From JABLTI01 sp035528035 (GTDB lineage: Archaea; Asgardarchaeota; Heimdallarchaeia; JABLTI01): DNA of 64,000 nt. The notes beneath the pieces are model-generated. The model saw only the letters and a program-made list of their open reading frames with translations. It did no database searches and was not told where the DNA came from. Positions 52,873 through 61,730 of the stretch are shown piece after piece (position 1 is the first letter of the stretch; every line of letters starts with the position of its first letter). The translations under genes and the position numbers were made by a program. The DNA lies in the NCBI GenBank assembly GCA_035528035.1, contig DATKZI010000061.1:124001-188000 (forward strand), read 5' to 3'.

Positions 52873-53310
52873 TCAAATATTTGATGTTAGATTTTGTATG
52901 ATTCTTTTTGTTTTAATAGTTATTAATGGAAGAATGGCTTTTCTATCGCAATGTAAAAAGATAACTATTTCCGAAGAAGAAAATACTACAATATTAACAT
53001 CTTCAGATTTTAGAATTAAGTGATCAATAGTTTTTTTCCCTATTTTTTCTAATTGTTTTTTAATAAGTTTAAGTAAATCTAAAGTGTCATTTTCGGAAAA
53101 ACTTTTTTCTATTTTTCCCCAGCGCTCATAATTATATAATACTTTGCCAGACCAGTTGACAATACTAAGCTTAACAATACCTCTCATAGAGATTATTTCA
53201 GATACAATTTCAGGTATTTGTTTTGGAGCATCCACTGATAAGTAGATTATTGGTTCTACAAGACTATTTGAATCATCATTAGCTATATTTTTATGTCTTT
53301 TTTTTGACAA
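52873..53310 (-). CDS. Roadblock/LC7-like protein
   Basis: 145 residues from TTG 53310, selected because GGAG lies six bases before it; a longer frame from ATG 53367 lacks a site and adds an unrelated stretch. Starts SKKRHKNIANDD. The core is QIPEIVSEIISMRGIVKLSI, NWSGKVLYNYERW, LDLLKLIKKQLEKIG and a last strand set, IFLHCDRKAIL, fitting the roadblock/longin alpha-beta pattern. Such proteins platform Ras-like GTPases (MglB, Ragulator subunits). Upstream of the Ras-like GTPase on the same strand, likely co-transcribed. Confidence 0.6.
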   Translation of the reverse strand: MSKKRHKNIANDDSNSLVEPIIYLSVDAPKQIPEIVSEIISMRGIVKLSIVNWSGKVLYNYERWGKIEKSFSENDTLDLLKLIKKQLEKIGKKTIDHLILKSEDVNIVVFSSSEIVIFLHCDRKAILPLITIKTKRIIQNLTSNI

Positions 53311-53316
53311 AGTAAT

Positions 53317-53320
53317 CTCC
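53317..53320 (-). promoter_or_regulatory. Shine-Dalgarno GGAG selecting TTG 53310
   Basis: GGAG on the minus strand, six bases before the TTG chosen for the roadblock-like gene. Confidence 0.5.
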
Positions 53321-53484
53321 AAAGTTAGTTGGTATAAATTATATCCTTCTATTATTATTATATTCAATTAGTTTAAAATCTAACGATAGGGTTAACCTCT
53401 TCAATTTCTTAGGTTCTCTTATTTAATTTGCTATCTGTTTATTTAATTAACTTATCAACTATCATTTTTAGCATTATGTATTTT

Positions 53485-53500
53485 CGTCGATAAATCGACG
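53485..53500. repeat. Palindrome CGTCGAT-AA-ATCGACG (copy 1)
   Basis: Perfect 7-base arms. CG-rich in AT-rich DNA. Related copies at 53581-53596 and 59536-59551. Confidence 0.55.
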
Positions 53501-53580
53501 AGTTTTTATTTGGTTAAACATTTATTTTATGAAAATAAATATCTATTCAATTAGTTATTCACATCATCAGTCTCATTCTT

Positions 53581-53596
53581 CGTCGATTTATCGACA
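53581..53596. repeat. Palindrome CGTCGAT-TT-ATCGACA (copy 2)
   Basis: Same core as copy 1 with one mismatch at the outermost base, 80 bases downstream of it. Confidence 0.5.
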
Positions 53597-53606
53597 ATTA
53601 ATAGAA

Positions 53607-53624
53607 GTCTTAAAAATATAAGAC
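53607..53624. repeat. GTCTTA-N6-TAAGAC hairpin
   Basis: Perfect 6-base arms. Similar GTCTT/AAGAC hairpins occur at 54822-54839 and 57097-57120, and a half site near 59521. Confidence 0.4.
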
Positions 53625-53722
53625 CGATACTCTTTTACACATTCAAGAAATTTCGTAGAAGTTATTATGTAAAGTTGAAAACATTAGGATTGATATAAAT
53701 GTATAATACTAATTCCTAAGAT

Positions 53723-54220
53723 TTATACAACTAATTTTTTGTTTTGATCTATTTTTTTAATGCGTTTTTTATTTTCTAGAGTCATTTCATTTACAAAATC
53801 ATATTTACATACAGGACAATTGCTTTTCACATTAAACCACATGAGCAAATGATGTTTATGAAATAAATTTGAACAATTAGGACACTTGTAAATTAAATGT
53901 TCAGGTTTTATTTGTAATTTACATATTTTACAACAAATAATTTTTTCATCATCAGATAAGCTAAAAACATCAAGATAATTAGTGATCGTTCGTAGAAATA
54001 TTTTATGAATATTCTTCTGTCTTTTAACAATTATAACAAAAGTAATTAATAAAATAGTAAAACAAACGATTAAAATCACAACAATAATAATAAATGCTTC
54101 AAAACTAGAAGAATTCCTAGGAATAACAAATAGTGCTAAAATGATCAAACCTAAAATCATTACAATCGAAAGTGTTTTGATAGCTTTAATTGTTTTTTTA
54201 GATATTCTTAGAATTTTCAT
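53723..54220 (-). CDS. Membrane-anchored RING-like protein (1)
   Basis: 165 residues from ATG 54220, which follows the upstream gene's TGA by four bases and is preceded by GAGTGAGG. An earlier ATG would overlap the upstream gene. Two membrane helices (IVMILGLIILALFVI and FIIIVVILIVCFTILLITFV), then the zinc domain CCKICKLQIKPEH, CPNCSNLFHKHHLLMWF, CPVCKYDF. The ligand order is C2-C2-H-H-C2, RING-H2-like and facing the cytosol. RING domains act as ubiquitin E3s; Asgard archaea encode ubiquitin-like systems, though none is adjacent. Second gene of a two-gene unit with its paralogue. Confidence 0.62.
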   Translation of the reverse strand: MKILRISKKTIKAIKTLSIVMILGLIILALFVIPRNSSSFEAFIIIVVILIVCFTILLITFVIIVKRQKNIHKIFLRTITNYLDVFSLSDDEKIICCKICKLQIKPEHLIYKCPNCSNLFHKHHLLMWFNVKSNCPVCKYDFVNEMTLENKKRIKKIDQNKKLVV

Positions 54221-54224
54221 AACC

Positions 54225-54701
54225 TCACTCGGATTTTGTAGGAACATTTTTTCTTTTCTGAGAAATTTCATATTTGAAATCATAATTGCATACTGGACAA
54301 CAAGAATTTTGGACAAACCAAATTATTAAGTGTTCTTTATGAAAATAATTCTTACAATTCGGGCATTTTACAGCGGTATGTTTAGATTTAATATCAAGTT
54401 TACAAATTTGACAGTTTTTAATAGAACTTTTTTCTGATATCTTTACTTCTGTTAAATTTTCATTAAGATATTCCTTAAAATAAGCAATTTTATCTTTTTC
54501 TAGTTTCTTTCCATACTGACGAATAATAAAATAAGTAATAACAAAAATACCACCTAAGCCTAAAATTACAAAAATAACACCAATAGAAAAAGAACTAAAA
54601 TCAATAAAAATTGGTACAATTATACTAAGTATTATAATTAAAATTAAAATAATAGCTAATATTTGTTTAGTTGATAATTTTCCCTCTTCTGTTTCAGACA
54701 T
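54225..54701 (-). CDS. Membrane-anchored RING-like protein (2)
   Basis: 158 residues, paralogue of the next gene downstream. Two membrane helices (ILAIILILIIILSIIVPIFI; GVIFVILGLGGIFVITYFII), a charged linker, then CQICKLDIKSKH, CPNCKNYFHKEHLIIWF and CPVCNYDF, the same C2-C2-H-H-C2 order. ATG start, first gene of the pair. The two linkers differ, so partners may differ. Confidence 0.62.
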   Translation of the reverse strand: MSETEEGKLSTKQILAIILILIIILSIIVPIFIDFSSFSIGVIFVILGLGGIFVITYFIIRQYGKKLEKDKIAYFKEYLNENLTEVKISEKSSIKNCQICKLDIKSKHTAVKCPNCKNYFHKEHLIIWFVQNSCCPVCNYDFKYEISQKRKNVPTKSE

Positions 54702-54799
54702 AATATTTTACCCCAAACAAATTTACTTTTCTAAATAATTGATGATTATAAGTACTTTAAATTTTCTAAATAGTTTGATATTGGGTTCTAATAACTATT

Positions 54800-54839
54800 G
54801 ACTTTAATAAAAATAATTAAAGTCTTATTTTTTCAAGAC
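54800..54839. repeat. Nested hairpins GACTTTAAT/ATTAAAGTC and GTCTT/AAGAC
   Basis: Perfect 9-base arms at 54800-54808 and 54816-54824, immediately followed by a second hairpin using GTCTT (54822-54826) and AAGAC (54835-54839). The two share bases, so they are mutually exclusive. They lie in a divergent upstream region, hence not an ordinary terminator. Confidence 0.4.
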
Positions 54840-54978
54840 CGCGATTTTTTTCCTTTTTTATCATTAGATAGATTTCAAGAAAATTTCTTGACGTGCTAAA
54901 ATTACTTGACAAATTTGATATAGAAAAATTAATAAAAATATATTTGTTATCTCTTTAATATAGACGGGAAATTAAATA

Positions 54979-56154
54979 ATGAAGTAGTATAAAGTATTGA
55001 TTTTACTTTTATTATTTTTAACCAATATTACAATATTTACATCGGAAAATAGAATAAAATCGAAACAAATTTCACCTACAACAAAGATTGCTTTATCATC
55101 AGAAGTATCAATATTGAATATAACAAATTTCAATAACTTCACAATTTATGAAGATGATCCATTAATTTCATCGGAAAATACTGGTTCTACAGTCGATTTT
55201 AATTACTATGGTGGTGCATCAGAAAGAATTTCTGAAAATTATATCTTATATTTAGACGATTATGGAAATTGTTCTTATTTCGATATTTATGTCAGCTTTA
55301 ATTATACATTAGGAGGAATCATTGATCAAGTTAGTTTCAAATTGGTTACTGCGAGTTATTATAATTATCTGGGTGATTATATGGGTCTATCGGATCTAGT
55401 TCAAGAAGATCGTCTTCTCAATAATGCAGGTATATGGGATGCTTGGGGAGAATCTGGAGGTAAATATGTTGCTGTTGGATATCCAAATGATGTTAAAGAA
55501 CGTTATGAGACCACTTATGGATCAATTGGATTTTCTGGCGGTGTAACTGAACATCTAGTAAGAAATGAAAGTGGGTTATATAGTGAACAATACGATAAGT
55601 CTACTGGTGACTTACTCATAAGTCATTATTGGGCTACTGGTATATCAAAACCGGTAAATTATCTTATACTATCATTTGCCTCAGGAGAAACAGGTAGTCT
55701 ATCTGAATTAACTGTATATGACCTAGATGCAACATTATACATGACTGGCGGAGAATTAGCAATTGATAGTATAAAACCTTCTGTAAATATCATTGCTCCT
55801 AGCTCTGATACAATTATCACCTCTGAAGATGTAGCAGTTGTTTGGACTGGTTATGATTTAGAATCGGGATTAAATGGTTACTATGTTCGTATAGATGGTT
55901 CCTCTTGGATTGATGTAGGTCTAGATACAATATATATTATAAATGGGTTAGCAAATGGGGATCATATAGTTGAAGTGAAAGCTGTAGATAATAACTTTAA
56001 TTACTTCATAGCTAGTACAGTGTTTACAATTGATTTAAGTGGTAGCATATCAAATCCTTCTGTAACCATACCTGGCTTTAGCATTTCAATCTCTCTATTA
56101 TCTATTGGGCTCATTTATTTTACTATTCTAATTCGACGCAAAAAGAAAGGATAA
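54979..56154 (+). CDS. Surface protein with Ig/FN3-like domain; TAG at codon 3
   Basis: The frame beginning ATG 54979 reads M-K-stop(TAG, 54985)-Y-K-V-L-I-L-L-L-L-F, an obvious signal peptide interrupted by one TAG. Translation may instead begin at TTG 54997 (385 residues), which keeps most of the hydrophobic core. The body is beta-rich; residues ~245-345 look like an Ig/fibronectin domain (KPSVNIIAPSSDTIITSED, GLANGDHIVEVKAVDNNFN). The end is TIPGFSISI, a membrane helix and RRKKKG, like the proteins at 15972 and 36833. Cell-surface protein; expression depends on how the TAG is handled. Confidence 0.6.
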
Positions 56155-56187
56155 TATTATCCTTATCTATTATTAATCAAATAATTA

Positions 56188-56208
56188 AGGTCCCTAAAAT
56201 ATGGACCT
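56188..56208. repeat. Inverted repeat AGGTCC / GGACCT
   Basis: Perfect 6-base arms with a 9-base loop, 34 bases after the surface protein stop. May be part of its terminator. Confidence 0.35.
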
Positions 56209-56299
56209 ACCTTCTATACCATTTTTAATTGAAAATAGCTAGGGGTAACCAATCAAACTATGCCTTGGAGGGATACTTTAGATTCATAGTAAAACAAGT

Positions 56300-56356
56300 A
56301 AAAGGATAAATGTTCTGGATATATGATAATGGTTATTATCATATATTATCCTTTTA
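56300..56356. repeat. Long hairpin ATATGATAAT-GGTT-ATTATCATAT with outer arms
   Basis: Inner perfect 10-base arms (56321-56330, 56335-56344) and an outer AAAAGGATAA / TTATCCTTTT pair. Unusually long for this window; terminator-like or a tiny mobile-element remnant. Confidence 0.45.
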
Positions 56357-56608
56357 AAACCATATATAAATAAACAGGTCATCCTTAACTAAATTAACTG
56401 ACAGAATTAATGCTTAAGAACAAAACCACTTAATGTGAAAATACTTTGATATAGCTTGAATGAAAGTTACTATTAATTATCTTCTAGTTGAAATTTAGTT
56501 TAAGATAAAACCGGTTTTGGTGCATTCAAAAACGCTCATATAATTATCAATTCTTAAATAGCTAGATAAAACAATACTAAGTCAGGATGTAAATTAAAAG
56601 AAAATTAA

Positions 56609-57078
56609 GATAATATATTAGCTATTATTTTTGTTAGTGCTATTACAATTGCATTTGTTATCTTCATAGTTTTTATTGTAATAATTTCATCAACATCTGA
56701 TTTCAATGACCTGCCATTAGTTGCAAAATTAGAAATCTATATTCCTTTATCAATCTATACTTCTATGGGTTTATTTTATTTAGGAATTAAATTGAATAAA
56801 AAACGCTTAGTAAAAAAATGGTTCAATCTCAAAATAGATATTTAGTGAAAGATGAACCAGTTGTTAATAACGAAACTAAAGACATCAAGAAAATTCTAAA
56901 CCCAATACCATTTACAGGAGATAAAGAAGTTCAATACTGTCAATTATGTAATAAACTGATAAAAGAAGGACATATTATAATTACTTGTCCTGTTTGTAAT
57001 GCTATTTTTCATTATGATCATCTATTTGATTGGTTAAGGGATAATACTCATTGCCCAATTTGTAAAACTGACTTTTAG
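56609..57078 (+). pseudogene. Broken third RING-like membrane gene (frameshift)
   Basis: The frame from 56609 encodes two membrane helices (ILAIIFVSAITIAFVIFIVF; LSIYTSMGLFYLGIKL) and then KKRLVKKW, running on to a TAG near 56844. The RING-like part, CQLCNKLIKEGH, CPVCNAIFHYDHLFDWL and CPICKTDF, is in another frame from ATG 56818 to 57078 (86 residues). The switch coincides with a seven-A run (56811-56818 region), and no start codon precedes the first helix after the upstream TAA. Its two intact paralogues at 53723 and 54225 have helices and finger in one frame. So: decayed paralogue, sequencing error, or the 86-residue finger expressed alone. Confidence 0.55.
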
Positions 57079-57096
57079 TTATATTAAGAGAAAAAT

Positions 57097-57120
57097 GAAG
57101 TCTTATTTATTTAAGACTTC
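57097..57120 (+). terminator. Hairpin GAAGTCTTA-TTTATT-TAAGACTTC
   Basis: Perfect 9-base arms, 18 bases after the RING finger stop, followed by ATCTTTTTC. Placed as a terminator; shares the GTCTTA motif with hairpins near 53.6 and 54.8 kb. Confidence 0.5.
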
Positions 57121-57288
57121 AATCTTTTTCATGGTATAATAAAACAATTAATTGCTACAAATGTATAATTGTAAATGGTGAAAATAATATTTTTAAAAAA
57201 TTTTGCTTCAACCAAAAAAGACTAAAAGCAAAAATTAAACTAATTGTATGTTTATAAATGGTGCTGAAACTTTAATGGAGGTCAAAGA

Positions 57289-59469
57289 ATGAGTTTTGAT
57301 GCAACAGATATTGTACCAATTGAATATCAGTCATTATTTACTATTATTTCACCTATTGAAAAATCAGGCATTTTGAAAATAATTAAGGAAAATTATCTTG
57401 ATTTAAAAGACAAATATGAAGCACTTTTCTTGGGACTAAAAGATTATTTGATCAATTATAAAACTGAAGATATTTCTTCTTTAGTGTTTATCATGTATGG
57501 GCAGATTTGTATGGATTTAACAAAGAATGCTGAAATACCGGAAATGCTTACAATCTATCCCAATTCTCCTGAACTACAGTTCTATAATACTCAATTACAA
57601 GTTGATAAGGGTATTTTTGATAATATTGAAACACTAATTAAAAATGCTCGTTTACAAGACGATGAAAGAAATATGATCTTTAATAGATTAGTTGCTGCTG
57701 ATAAATTAGCACGAATAATCCTTGATCTTCAAAGTTTCACTCTTGAAATAATGTTTTATGGTATGAAAGAAGAATATGCTAAAATCGAAGAACTCCAACT
57801 TAAAGTAGAAAGTATTCGTGAACGAGCTATTATTTGGTCGCAAACTAAAGAAGTAATTTTTGTGCTAGAATTGTGTGCAAGAATGATCTTAATGAGAACA
57901 CAATTATTAATGAACTCAAAAGGGCTTACTGTAGGTTTAGAATATTATGAGCAAGAGAAAAATCAAGAAATTTTAAACCAATGTAAAAGCAATGTTATGA
58001 AAGCTAATATACTCCAAGTAGCTGCCATGCTTTATTACAGTGCAGGACAACCCACAAAAGGATTAAAGAGTATGGAGAAAGCAATTAGTGTATTAAAGAA
58101 GATTCATGGAAGAAATTCTTGGAAATCAACATTCTACCATAATTTGGCTTACATGTATACTTTACTTGATACAAACAAATGTACAGAAGCATATGAGACA
58201 TGTTTAGAATTACTTGAAGGAACTGAAGATTTGCAATCTATTGCTTCAACAGTAAGTAATCTTATAGGGATTTATACGCAAGAAAACAATAAAGTAGAAG
58301 CAAGAAAATATCTAAAACGTTTAGTAGAAATTCTTGATACAAGTGATGAACTTATTACCCCTTTTAGAGCTTATGCTGTGGCATCAAATGCTATGTCTCT
58401 AGATGATTATGAATTAGCTAAAAAATATCTCATAATATTAGATGAAAAAGTTGATCAAGCACCAACTTTAATGAATAAAGCTATTTCTGCAGGTGCAAAA
58501 TTCGGTTATTATCTTGATATGGAAATTAATTCTGAAGAAGCATATAAATGGGGTGAAGAAGCACTTTATTACTTCAATAAACAAAAAGATTATTTGAATG
58601 CTTTAGCTTCAGTTTACAACCTTGTTAATACTGACTTCCAATTCTATAAAATAACTGAAAAAGAACGTTATCTTAATTCAGCTAAAAAACGATTAAATGA
58701 ATTATTAACCTTAGTTGGAGCATTAAATCAACCTCAATGGTTAGCTGATAAGTATATTACTTTAGCAGGATTTGAAATTCTCTCTAAGAATTTAGATCAA
58801 GCTATGAAATATATTGAAGAAATACCTGATTCAGATGATGAGAAAATTAAAGCCTATAAGGATATGATTAAACAATTATGGGACTTCAATAAGAGTTTTG
58901 AAACAAAAGAAGTTGCAGAACAAGATAAAGAAAAACCTGAAAAGATTAAATTTTCAGAAAATTCATTACTTAATGAAATAGCTACAAATAAAGATGCCGC
59001 AAAGGTAATGGTCATGCATCTTGTCGAAAAACGATTAGAAGAATTAGTTCAATTACCCTCTGAAGTAGAACCAATAAGAGCTGATATTAAGTTAATTTTA
59101 CTCATTAATAACGCTGGATTAACAATTTACACTAAGATTTTTGATGTCCAAAAAATGAACCAACAATTGATCTCAAACTTTATTTCTGCTATTGATTCTT
59201 TTGGCAAACAATTATTCGGAACAAAAGAACCTTACTTCTCCATCAGTAGAGGTAATAATATTATACTTTACCAAAATGTTTCTGATGAACTCAATTTAGC
59301 ATTAATTGTTTCCCAAGAAAATTATGATTCTGTTATGAAACTTAACACACTCTCTAAGGAAATGTCTGAGTATCTTATTGGTAAAACAATTGATTATAGC
59401 AAATCATTAAATGAAAAATCAGAATTCTATAAATGGATGGAAGATAAAATTAATGAATTGATCCATTAA
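57289..59469 (+). CDS. TPR-repeat protein with C-terminal longin/roadblock-like domain
   Basis: 726 residues, soluble. Residues ~1-180 are helical; ~225-560 contain tetratricopeptide-like helix pairs (LQVAAMLYYSAGQPTKGLKS, TFYHNLAYMYTLLDTNK, EEAYKWGEEALYYFNKQKDY). The last ~120 residues switch to an alpha/beta pattern, KLILLINNAGLTIYTKIFD, ISAIDSFGKQLFG and NLALIVSQENYDSV, as in longin/roadblock-like domains common in Asgard proteins. GGAGGT precedes the ATG. A plausible GTPase-associated scaffold near two GTPase genes; partner unknown. Confidence 0.7.
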   Translation: MSFDATDIVPIEYQSLFTIISPIEKSGILKIIKENYLDLKDKYEALFLGLKDYLINYKTEDISSLVFIMYGQICMDLTKNAEIPEMLTIYPNSPELQFYNTQLQVDKGIFDNIETLIKNARLQDDERNMIFNRLVAADKLARIILDLQSFTLEIMFYGMKEEYAKIEELQLKVESIRERAIIWSQTKEVIFVLELCARMILMRTQLLMNSKGLTVGLEYYEQEKNQEILNQCKSNVMKANILQVAAMLYYSAGQPTKGLKSMEKAISVLKKIHGRNSWKSTFYHNLAYMYTLLDTNKCTEAYETCLELLEGTEDLQSIASTVSNLIGIYTQENNKVEARKYLKRLVEILDTSDELITPFRAYAVASNAMSLDDYELAKKYLIILDEKVDQAPTLMNKAISAGAKFGYYLDMEINSEEAYKWGEEALYYFNKQKDYLNALASVYNLVNTDFQFYKITEKERYLNSAKKRLNELLTLVGALNQPQWLADKYITLAGFEILSKNLDQAMKYIEEIPDSDDEKIKAYKDMIKQLWDFNKSFETKEVAEQDKEKPEKIKFSENSLLNEIATNKDAAKVMVMHLVEKRLEELVQLPSEVEPIRADIKLILLINNAGLTIYTKIFDVQKMNQQLISNFISAIDSFGKQLFGTKEPYFSISRGNNIILYQNVSDELNLALIVSQENYDSVMKLNTLSKEMSEYLIGKTIDYSKSLNEKSEFYKWMEDKINELIH

Positions 59470-59535
59470 TTTATCAATTCATTAACTATTTTTTTATTTA
59501 TTCAAACAGTCTCATATTTTTAAGACTTTTATTTT

Positions 59536-59551
59536 ACGTCGAAAAATCGAC
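59536..59551. repeat. Palindrome CGTCGA-AAAA-TCGACG (copy 3)
   Basis: Perfect 6-base arms, third member of the CGTCGA palindrome set, 67 bases after the TPR gene. A TTAAGACTT half hairpin sits just before it. Confidence 0.5.
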
Positions 59552-59655
59552 GAAAATAGAAAATGATTAAATAAAAGTTTATATAAACAAACATTTTAAT
59601 AAAACATCTTGAAAAATTAAATAGAATAAAAAAGTAAAGGGAAAAAAGGCAAAAA

Positions 59656-60138
59656 TTATGCCTTACAAAGATTAGAAATAAAAGTAATAGCTATTTCTAA
59701 TAATGGATAGATATTGATCTTTTGTTTACCCAATAATCTTAAAGTTGATTTTGACATTCTTTCCAGGACTGAATTTTTCTTAGAAACAAATAAAATAAAA
59801 CTTTCATTGCAATTGGGTATTTTAATAGGGATGACCCAAATCATGATATTATTGGATACAAAATAACTGGTGTTTATTGTTCCTGTTTTTATATAATCAT
59901 CTATGCGATCAGCATTACCTTTTATAAGAGCAGTAGTTGCTGATAAATTTTCTTTATCATCAAGTGGATTGAGTACTTGAGCCATAGCGAAACCATTCTC
60001 ATCTGTTAATAAACATGAATTAAGATTAGCAATCTTTTTTAATTCATGCAAAATTAGCGTTAAAGAATCATTTCGAGAAAGTTTAGTTTTGTATAACTTT
60101 CTTTGTAATATTTTTCTAAAGGTTTTAGCAGTCCCCAT
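59656..60138 (-). CDS. Roadblock/LC7 domain protein
   Basis: 160 residues. The basic start (KTFRKILQRKLYKTKLSR) may bind membrane or nucleic acid. Then the roadblock pattern: LTLILHELKKIANLNSCLL, TDENGFAMAQVLNP, ATTALIKGNADRIDDYI, and strands IMIWVIPIKIP and FILFVSKKNS. Closer to classical MglB/roadblock than the gene at 52873. Such proteins dimerise and dock Ras/Rag-type GTPases; a Rag-like GTPase lies 2.6 kb away. Divergent from the beta-lactamase-like gene. Confidence 0.75.
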   Translation of the reverse strand: MGTAKTFRKILQRKLYKTKLSRNDSLTLILHELKKIANLNSCLLTDENGFAMAQVLNPLDDKENLSATTALIKGNADRIDDYIKTGTINTSYFVSNNIMIWVIPIKIPNCNESFILFVSKKNSVLERMSKSTLRLLGKQKINIYPLLEIAITFISNLCKA

Positions 60139-60300
60139 TTGTAGATCACTAACTCACACATTATGCATTAAATATTGATATAGGAACTTGTAATTTACCT
60201 TTTAAGAATTTTATTCAAGTAGCAATCAATCGAAAATTAGGTAAAAGAATAATTAAAATAAAATGAAAACAATAAATTAATCAAAAAATGAGGCATAAAT

Positions 60301-61698
60301 ATGGATTATGTAAAGAAAATCGAGAAAATAGAAGGATTAATTGTCACATTAATGCAACAAATGAAGATTCCAGGATTAAGTATCTCGGTAGTAAATGATG
60401 AGAAAATTGTTTATACAAAAGGTTTTGGTGCTAGACTATTAACTGAAAATATCCCTGCAACATCAGAAACACTTTTTGGTGTAGGTTCAGTTTCAAAATC
60501 CTTTACTGCTTTAGCAATAATGCAACTAGTACAAGAAGGAAAACTTGACCTAAATGATCCTGTTAGTAAATATGTACCATTTAAACTTGGTAGGAAAGAA
60601 AAACCAATTTTAATAAAACATCTACTCTCACATTCATCAGGCATACCTGATTTAGAAGCAGCTGTTGTTTTAATAGCAAGACATTCTTGGAATAAGCTTG
60701 AGAAATATGTCCCAATGAGTGGACCAAATGATTTTTACCTTTATGTAAATCAAGGAGTTGATGAAGTTGTAGCAAATCCAGGTGAGAAGTATTTCTATTT
60801 AAATACAGGATTTATTTTACTTGGACACATAATCGAAAAGATTTCAGGATTGAAATTTGATGCATATATTAAAGAGAAAATATTCAATCCATTAGAAATG
60901 CTGAGAACAACATTCAGAAAGGAGGAATTTGAAAAGGAAGAAGATAGGATGACAGCATATATTTCTGAACCTGAAAAACCTCTTGAAATGACAATTCATC
61001 CATTTGATGAGTTAATATATGCTGCAGGAGGAATTTTATCATCTGTAAATGAATTAGGTAATTATCTTATTATGAATATAAATGAAGGAAAATTCAACAA
61101 TAAACAAATAATAAAACCGGAGTTATATAGGAAATTAATTGCTCCTTCTATTGATGTAGCTGATCAATTTTTTGGTAAATTTAGATATGGTTTTGGTTGG
61201 GGAATAACAGAAAATTTCTTTGGCGAAACATTAATTGAACATGGTGGTTCAACAGGGGTTTCAAGTGCTCATCTTGCTTTTCTTCCATCAAAAAGATTAG
61301 GTGTAGCAATAGCAGGAAATATGGGTTCAGTTCCAGGTTCAATTATTACACAAGCAATTCTAATGTTATTAATGGATAAAAAACCTCAAATTGATCATCC
61401 AATTTTACGTTTAGATGCTAAACTCGGACAATTTGTTGGGGAATATCAATCATTTAAAGGAATAACAAAAATAGAAATAATAAAGAGAGGATTGACTCTT
61501 TATATCAAAGAGCCTGAAAATGATTTTCCAACAGCACCATTAATTCCTGAATCAGATCAAGCAACGGATTATCGATTCTATATCCCTATGGGACAATTAA
61601 AGACACCTGCTGAATTTACAATCGATAAAGATACAGGAAAAATAGATTTTTATCCAGGAAGAAATGTTTACCATAAAGTTGGAAATATTAAAAAGTAA
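60301..61698 (+). CDS. Serine beta-lactamase-like hydrolase (class C / penicillin-binding fold)
   Basis: 465 residues. Catalytic SxxK is GVGSVSKSFTALAIMQLV, YxN is FYLNTGFILLG, and the third motif is EHGGSTGVSSAH. C-terminal ~100 residues form a small beta domain (LGQFVGEYQSFKGITK), as in esterase/aminopeptidase-type members. No signal peptide, so probably cytosolic. In archaea these are esterases, amidases or D-aminopeptidases rather than antibiotic resistance genes. GAGG precedes the ATG. Confidence 0.87.
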   Translation: MDYVKKIEKIEGLIVTLMQQMKIPGLSISVVNDEKIVYTKGFGARLLTENIPATSETLFGVGSVSKSFTALAIMQLVQEGKLDLNDPVSKYVPFKLGRKEKPILIKHLLSHSSGIPDLEAAVVLIARHSWNKLEKYVPMSGPNDFYLYVNQGVDEVVANPGEKYFYLNTGFILLGHIIEKISGLKFDAYIKEKIFNPLEMLRTTFRKEEFEKEEDRMTAYISEPEKPLEMTIHPFDELIYAAGGILSSVNELGNYLIMNINEGKFNNKQIIKPELYRKLIAPSIDVADQFFGKFRYGFGWGITENFFGETLIEHGGSTGVSSAHLAFLPSKRLGVAIAGNMGSVPGSIITQAILMLLMDKKPQIDHPILRLDAKLGQFVGEYQSFKGITKIEIIKRGLTLYIKEPENDFPTAPLIPESDQATDYRFYIPMGQLKTPAEFTIDKDTGKIDFYPGRNVYHKVGNIKK

Positions 61699-61730
61699 AA
61701 AGCAAATTGAGGAAACATTTTCCTCAGTTC

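Larger units (their letters stand above)
53311..53722. other. 412-base gap carrying palindromes
   Basis: No ORF of note. Contains CGTCGAT-AA-ATCGACG (53485-53500), CGTCGAT-TT-ATCGACA (53581-53596) and GTCTTA-AAAATA-TAAGAC (53607-53624). No tRNA or transposase sequence recognised. Confidence 0.5.
56155..56608. other. 454-base gap with two hairpins
   Basis: No coding frame of note. Holds AGGTCC/GGACCT (56188-56208) and a long hairpin (56300-56356). Possibly the shared downstream and upstream regions of two small genes, with the long hairpin as a terminator of the surface-protein gene. Confidence 0.45.

Noticed and set aside
53341..53367. ATG start for the roadblock-like gene at 53367
   Set aside because: No Shine-Dalgarno, whereas TTG 53310 has GGAG at six bases.
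60301..61698. Antibiotic resistance gene
   Set aside because: Class C fold motifs are shared by esterases and peptidases; no signal peptide and no mobile context.
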